Position numbers and translations under genes: made by a program
Notes under the pieces: model-generated
Database searches by the model: none
Told to the model about the DNA's origin: nothing
Seen by the model: only the letters and a program-made list of their open reading frames with translations
Part shown: in pieces, positions 60,253 through 64,000 of the stretch
How the letters are laid out: every line of letters begins with the position of its first letter
Numbering within the stretch: position 1 is the stretch's first letter
DNA from: Streptomyces sp. DG2A-72
GTDB lineage: Bacteria > Actinomycetota > Actinomycetes > Streptomycetales > Streptomycetaceae
Direction: 5' to 3'
NCBI RefSeq assembly: GCF_030499575.1
Contig: NZ_JASTLC010000001.1
Span: 6,472,001 to 6,536,000 of the forward strand
Length of the DNA stretch: 64,000 bases

Positions 60253-60765
60253 ATGGCTTCGCAGACGCAGAGGGCCGTGCTGGCGGGCGGATGCTTCTGG
60301 GGGATGCAGGACCTGATCCGCCGGCTCCCGGGCGTGACGGCGACCCGGGTCGGATACACCGGGGGTGACGTGCCGAACGCGACGTACCGCAACCATGGCA
60401 CGCACGCGGAGGCCATTGAGATCCTTTTCGACCCCGAGAAGACCGACTTCCGCGCGATCCTGGAGTTCTTCTTCCAGATCCACGACCCGAGCACCAAGAA
60501 CCGCCAGGGCAACGACATCGGCCTCAGCTACCGCTCGGCGATCTACTACGTGGACGACGAGCAGAAGCGGATCGCCGAGGGCACGATCGCGGACGTGGAC
60601 GCCTCCGGACTGTGGCCGGGCAAGGTCGTCACCGAGGTGGAGCCGGTCGGCCCCTTCTGGGAGGCCGAGCCCGAGCACCAGGACTACCTGGAGCGCTACC
60701 CGGACGGCTACACCTGCCACTTCCCGCGCCCGGGATGGCGGCTGCCCGCCCGCGCGGAGGGCTGA
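60253..60765 (+). CDS. msrA: Peptide methionine sulfoxide reductase MsrA
   Basis: This 170-residue enzyme reduces methionine-S-sulfoxide in proteins and free methionine, repairing oxidative damage. The active-site motif is [14 protein letters not shown], followed by [31 protein letters not shown] and [14 protein letters not shown], and the C-terminal [12 protein letters not shown] 60253 has GGAGG 6 bases upstream. metB lies 1.4 kb away on the same strand with a divergent gene between, so methionine synthesis and repair are close neighbours, as I recall in S. coelicolor. Confidence 0.94.
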   Translation: MASQTQRAVLAGGCFWGMQDLIRRLPGVTATRVGYTGGDVPNATYRNHGTHAEAIEILFDPEKTDFRAILEFFFQIHDPSTKNRQGNDIGLSYRSAIYYVDDEQKRIAEGTIADVDASGLWPGKVVTEVEPVGPFWEAEPEHQDYLERYPDGYTCHFPRPGWRLPARAEG

Positions 60766-60869
60766 CCGCGCGAGACGGCCCGGCGGAGGGCGGCGGCTGA
60801 GACGGGCAAGACGGGCAAGGGCACCACAAGGGCCGGCGACCCCGATCCGGCAACGTCCCGGGAATTCCG

Positions 60870-61988
60870 TCAGTGCGGCAGCGTCGCCGGGCTGCCGCCG
60901 TTCGCCTCGTAGCCCGCCACCGCCAGCGCGCGGTACACCGCGAACTCGGCCGCCGGGTCGGTGGACAGCGTCCAGGGCAGGGCGCCCACATGGCCGTCGA
61001 CGTGTATCAGCTGGTTCATGGCCTCGGCCCAGCGCTCGGAGCGGACCAGGAAGAAGACCAGAAGGTGGCGGACGTGGGCCAGCATCGGGTCGTCGGGGCG
61101 GGCCGCGTGGACGGCGAAGAGGGCGCCGTGGACCGCCTTCGTCACGACCTCGCTCTGGTAGAAGCCGCTGACCAGGTTCACCTCGGGCAGGTGCTCGAAG
61201 ACCGCGAAGAGCGGCATCGCGGCGAGGAGAGATCCCCGCGGCGCCCGGGCCGCTGCCGCCTCCGCGAAGGACATCGCCAGCTCGCGCGAGCCGTGCCACT
61301 TCTCGCACCAGTAGTGCAGGGCGGCGATATGCGCCCCCATGTGGGCCGGCGCGCGGTCCAGGATCTTCAGCCAGAGCTGCTCGAACTCCGCCCGGGGGTA
61401 GGCCAGTCCACGGGCCACCGACAGCTCGACGATGTACGGGATCGGGTCACCGGGAGCCAGCAGCGCGGCATCGCCGCACGCCGCCTTCGCCTCCTCCATG
61501 ATGATCCGGAACTCGTCCGTGCCGGGCGTCGACGTCCGCCACGCCTGCTGCACCAGGAACTCCGCGTGCACCGCCGCGCCGCCCGCGTCCTTGGGTGACT
61601 CGGTCCGCCACACCCGCAGCCACTGCCCGCCCGGCGTCTCGCCGACCCCGCCCGGCCGCTGGGTGAGCTCCAGCGACGCGGCGCCCGCGAAGGCCTGCAC
61701 ACGCTGCCAGCGCCGCTCACCCTCGGCCTCCGTGCCCGCGAGGAGTTGCGACGCCGCCCGGTAGTCCTGCGTGTGCTGCACCACGTCCAGGACGTCCACC
61801 AGGTCCTGGTCGGGGCCGGGCATGCGGATGTCCAGCTCCTCCTGCAGTACGAACCCGTAGTTCGCGGGGTCCGCGGCGTCCGGGTGGCCCGGCGCGACCT
61901 GCTCGATCACACCGCGCCTGCGCCGCAGGAAGGGCAGCAGTACGAAGCCGAGCAGCACCAGCGCCATCAGGACCCAGATAATCTCCAT
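60870..61988 (-). CDS. Membrane-anchored hypothetical protein
   Basis: This 372-residue protein starts with one transmembrane helix (IIWVLMALVLLGFVLLPFL) and a basic stop-transfer RRRR. The long cytoplasmic part is helical and resembles tetratricopeptide-like or DUF4034-type repeats (DLVDVLDVVQHTQDYRAASQ, GAHIAALHYWCEKWHGSREL, VRHLLVFFLVRSERWAEAMN). I cannot give a function. ATG 61988 is the start, divergent from metB across a gap with repeat copy 6. It converges on msrA with about 100 bp between. Confidence 0.78.
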   Translation of the reverse strand: MEIIWVLMALVLLGFVLLPFLRRRRGVIEQVAPGHPDAADPANYGFVLQEELDIRMPGPDQDLVDVLDVVQHTQDYRAASQLLAGTEAEGERRWQRVQAFAGAASLELTQRPGGVGETPGGQWLRVWRTESPKDAGGAAVHAEFLVQQAWRTSTPGTDEFRIIMEEAKAACGDAALLAPGDPIPYIVELSVARGLAYPRAEFEQLWLKILDRAPAHMGAHIAALHYWCEKWHGSRELAMSFAEAAAARAPRGSLLAAMPLFAVFEHLPEVNLVSGFYQSEVVTKAVHGALFAVHAARPDDPMLAHVRHLLVFFLVRSERWAEAMNQLIHVDGHVGALPWTLSTDPAAEFAVYRALAVAGYEANGGSPATLPH

Positions 61989-62046
61989 GCCTCCAGCGTT
62001 CCAGACGCCGCCGACAATTGGCCAACGCGGTCCTTCGCGCCCCGAC

Positions 62047-62074
62047 AGGGGCGCGGGGAACTGCGCGACCAGCC
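62047..62074 (-). repeat. Dispersed intergenic repeat, copy 6
   Basis: AGGGGCGCGGGGAACTGCGC plus GACCAGCC lies in the divergent gap before metB. Confidence 0.85.
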
Positions 62075-62131
62075 ACATCCGGCCCGCAGATTTCATACGG
62101 CCTTCCAGCGGAGCGCTTAGGCTCGGTTCCC

Positions 62132-63289
62132 ATGAGCGACAGGCACATCAGTCAGCACTTCGAGACCCTCGCGATCCACGCGGGCAACACCGCCGATCCC
62201 CTCACCGGCGCGGTCGTCCCGCCGATCTACCAGGTCTCGACCTACAAGCAGGACGGCGTGGGCGGCCTGCGCGGTGGCTACGAGTACAGCCGCAGCGCAA
62301 ACCCGACCAGGACCGCCCTGGAGGAGAACCTCGCCGCCCTGGAGGGCGGACGCCGAGGCCTCGCGTTCGCGTCCGGACTGGCGGCCGAGGACTGCCTGTT
62401 GCGTACGCTGCTCAGCCCCGGCGATCACGTGGTCATCCCCAACGACGCGTACGGCGGCACGTTCCGCCTCTTCGCCAAGGTCGTCTCCCGATGGGGCGTG
62501 GAGTGGTCGGTCGCCGACACCAGCGACCCGGCCGCCGTACGAGCCGCGATCACCCCGAAGACCAAGGCCGTGTGGGTGGAGACCCCCTCCAACCCGCTGC
62601 TCGGCATCACCGACATCGCCGCCGTCGCCCAGATCGCCCATGACGCGGGCGCTCGGCTCGTCGTGGACAACACCTTCGCCACGCCCTATCTGCAGCAGCC
62701 GCTGTCGCTCGGCGCCGACGTCGTCGTGCACTCGCTGACCAAGTACATGGGCGGTCACTCGGACGTCGTCGGGGGTGCGCTGATCGTCGGCGACACCGAC
62801 CTGGGCGACGAGCTGGCGTTCCACCAGAACGCGATGGGCGCGGTCGCCGGGCCCTTCGACTCGTGGCTGGTGCTGCGCGGCGCGAAGACGCTGCCGGTGC
62901 GCATGGACCGGCACAGCGAGAACGCCACCAAGGTCGCCGAGATGCTGACCCGGCACGCGCGCGTGACGCGCGTCCTCTACCCGGGCCTGGAGGACCACCC
63001 CGGTCACGAGGTCGCCGCCAAGCAGATGCGGGCGTTCGGCGGCATGGTCTCCTTCCAGGTCGAGGGCGGCGAGGAGGCGGCCGTAGAGGTCTGCAACCGC
63101 GCGAAGGTGTTCACGCTTGGCGAGTCGCTGGGCGGCGTCGAGTCGCTGATCGAGCACCCGGGCCGGATGACGCACGCGTCCGCCGCCGGCTCGGCCCTGG
63201 AGGTGCCCGCCGATCTCGTACGCCTCTCCGTGGGCATCGAGAACGTCGACGACCTCCTGGAGGACCTCCAGCAGGCGCTGGGCCGATAG
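62132..63289 (+). CDS. metB: Cystathionine gamma-synthase / PLP-dependent transsulfuration enzyme
   Basis: This 385-residue PLP enzyme condenses an activated homoserine with cysteine to cystathionine, or runs the lyase direction. Key segments are LAIHAGNTADPLTGAVVPPI, the active-site YEYSRSANPTRTALEENLAA, WVETPSNPLLGITDI, the PLP Lys in HSLTKYMGGHSDVVGGALI and GGVESLIEHPGRMTH. Synthase and lyase forms cannot be separated from these motifs alone; metB is by synteny. ATG 62132 is the family start, following a divergent promoter region. Confidence 0.9.
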   Translation: MSDRHISQHFETLAIHAGNTADPLTGAVVPPIYQVSTYKQDGVGGLRGGYEYSRSANPTRTALEENLAALEGGRRGLAFASGLAAEDCLLRTLLSPGDHVVIPNDAYGGTFRLFAKVVSRWGVEWSVADTSDPAAVRAAITPKTKAVWVETPSNPLLGITDIAAVAQIAHDAGARLVVDNTFATPYLQQPLSLGADVVVHSLTKYMGGHSDVVGGALIVGDTDLGDELAFHQNAMGAVAGPFDSWLVLRGAKTLPVRMDRHSENATKVAEMLTRHARVTRVLYPGLEDHPGHEVAAKQMRAFGGMVSFQVEGGEEAAVEVCNRAKVFTLGESLGGVESLIEHPGRMTHASAAGSALEVPADLVRLSVGIENVDDLLEDLQQALGR

Positions 63290-63295
63290 GTCAGG

Positions 63296-63544
63296 TCACC
63301 AGCCCGTGAGCGGTGGAGTCGTCTCCGACGGCGGCTCCACCCACGGGCGGGCGGTCAGGGCCCACACCAGGAAGGCCACCGACGCCGCGAACAGCAGCAG
63401 CCACAGCATCCGGCGGGCCGCTGTCCTGCGGCGCAGCATGCGGCCGCCGCGGCGCACCGCGTCCGCATGGAGGTCGGGCGGCACGGGTGGCGGGGTCTGC
63501 TCCAGGAGCTGCCGTACGAGGGCTTCACGATCGGGCCGGTTCAT
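63296..63544 (-). CDS. Small single-pass membrane protein, possibly linked to the sigma factor
   Basis: This 82-residue protein has a cytoplasmic N-terminus (NRPDREALVRQLLEQTPPPV), a basic stretch (GGRMLRRRTAARR) and one helix (MLWLLLFAASVAFLVWAL). Its ATG overlaps the stop codon of the sigma-factor-like gene (ATGA), so the two are translationally coupled. Anti-sigma factors are commonly membrane proteins encoded in this way, but it lacks a recognisable zinc-binding H-x3-C-x2-C motif, so the role is only suggested by context. It ends 6 bp from the metB stop codon. Confidence 0.72.
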   Translation of the reverse strand: MNRPDREALVRQLLEQTPPPVPPDLHADAVRRGGRMLRRRTAARRMLWLLLFAASVAFLVWALTARPWVEPPSETTPPLTGW

Positions 63545-64000
63545 GACGGAGCCACCCCCGCTTCCACCACGGCCGGTGCCGGTCCCCGCGGCGGGTGCAG
63601 CAGCGTCGTCGTCGCGCGGTTGCAGATCGCGCGGACCCGCTCGACGGACAGGCCGAGCAGGGCCGCCGTCTGCTCCTCGGCGACCCCCTCGTACAGCCTC
63701 AGCACCAGGATCAACCGCTCCTGCGGCGAGAGCCGGGCCAGCGGGCTGCCGGGGTGCGGGCGGGCGCGGCCGAGTCCGCCGTACTGGTGCCAGGCCGCGC
63801 GGGCGAAACGGGTGGCGAGGTACTGGCGGGTGCGGTCGTACGGGTCCTCGCCGCGCAGCCGGTCCCAGGAGGCGTAGGTGTGGGCGAGGGCCAGGGTGAG
63901 CAGGCGTCGCGCGCGTGGGTTGTCGCCCGGGGTCTCCGCCGTGAGGAGTGTGGCGGCATGCAGCAGCCGCCCTGCCGCGCCCGCCACGAACGCCTCGAAC
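63541..64000 (-). CDS. ECF-like RNA polymerase sigma factor (partial, runs off the window)
   Basis: At least 153 residues are visible, and the frame stays open to the right edge, so the N-terminus lies outside. The C-terminal region 4 helix-turn-helix is clear: LSPQERLILVLRLYEGVAEE, then QTAALLGLSVERVRAICNRA. Upstream, RARRLLTLALAHTYASWDRL and YDRTRQYLATRFARAAWHQY resemble region 2-like and linker helices. It seems to be a sigma-70 family (SigE-like) protein. Its stop overlaps the start of the small membrane-protein gene. What it controls is unknown. Confidence 0.75.
   Translation of the reverse strand, partial: FEAFVAGAAGRLLHAATLLTAETPGDNPRARRLLTLALAHTYASWDRLRGEDPYDRTRQYLATRFARAAWHQYGGLGRARPHPGSPLARLSPQERLILVLRLYEGVAEEQTAALLGLSVERVRAICNRATTTLLHPPRGPAPAVVEAGVAPS

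Overview
The window reads as chromosomal DNA of a Streptomyces: G+C is near 70 percent in most genes, GTG starts are common, and it carries an adenylate cyclase, a LpdA-like flavoprotein, an AccA2/AccE/PccB carboxylase set, hutH, metB and msrA in an order that I recall from the S. coelicolor core (roughly SCO4912 to SCO4958; this is memory, not a search). No tRNA, rRNA, CRISPR array or intact transposon was recognised.

Layout. 1-5.3 kb is an accessory edge: a small unknown gene, an AbiEii-type toxin pair with a frameshift, a protein-kinase fragment abutting a decayed transposase fragment, then an MFS exporter, an FMN reductase and a divergent TetR regulator with a repeated operator. 5.4-9.6 kb holds two aldehyde dehydrogenases (one without catalytic residues), deoC and a PH-domain protein. 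9.7-25.2 kb is the most unusual part: a secreted protein, then a Pst-like ABC importer (PstC, PstA, PstB) interleaved with three PstS-like binding proteins, an LAxTG wall-anchored Ig-domain protein, a sortase that has lost its catalytic His and Cys, a lipoprotein with a sortase-like domain that keeps them, and a lytic transglycosylase. As I recall the S. coelicolor order, this block sits between genes that are otherwise neighbours.

25.3-31.9 kb continues the core with phosphomannomutase, purine nucleoside phosphorylase, gamma-glutamylcyclotransferase, the LpdA homologue and DeoR and TetR regulators. 32-38.3 kb is the acyl-CoA carboxylase region (accA2, maf, mmpB, accE, pccB, birA); the biotin ligase lies next to the biotinylated carboxylase it should serve. 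38.6-45.1 kb has the cyclase, an enoyl-CoA hydratase, a GAF-GGDEF protein and hutH, with a GC-rich minisatellite of about 750 bp after the hydratase. 45.1-52.1 kb is largely exported proteins: two lipoproteins (one an L,D-transpeptidase), a second LAxTG protein and a large subtilisin. 52.2-64 kb contains an SDR lacking its catalytic Tyr, a MacB-like ABC exporter, a monooxygenase/truncated-haemoglobin fusion, a regulator facing an alcohol dehydrogenase, msrA, metB and a partial ECF-like sigma factor with a coupled membrane protein.

Two apparent single-base losses break otherwise well-conserved genes (near 905 and at the C run 17628-17632); they may be real or sequencing errors. A dispersed element of about 28 bp, common in Streptomyces, occurs six times between genes. 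Functions come from motif and family recognition only.
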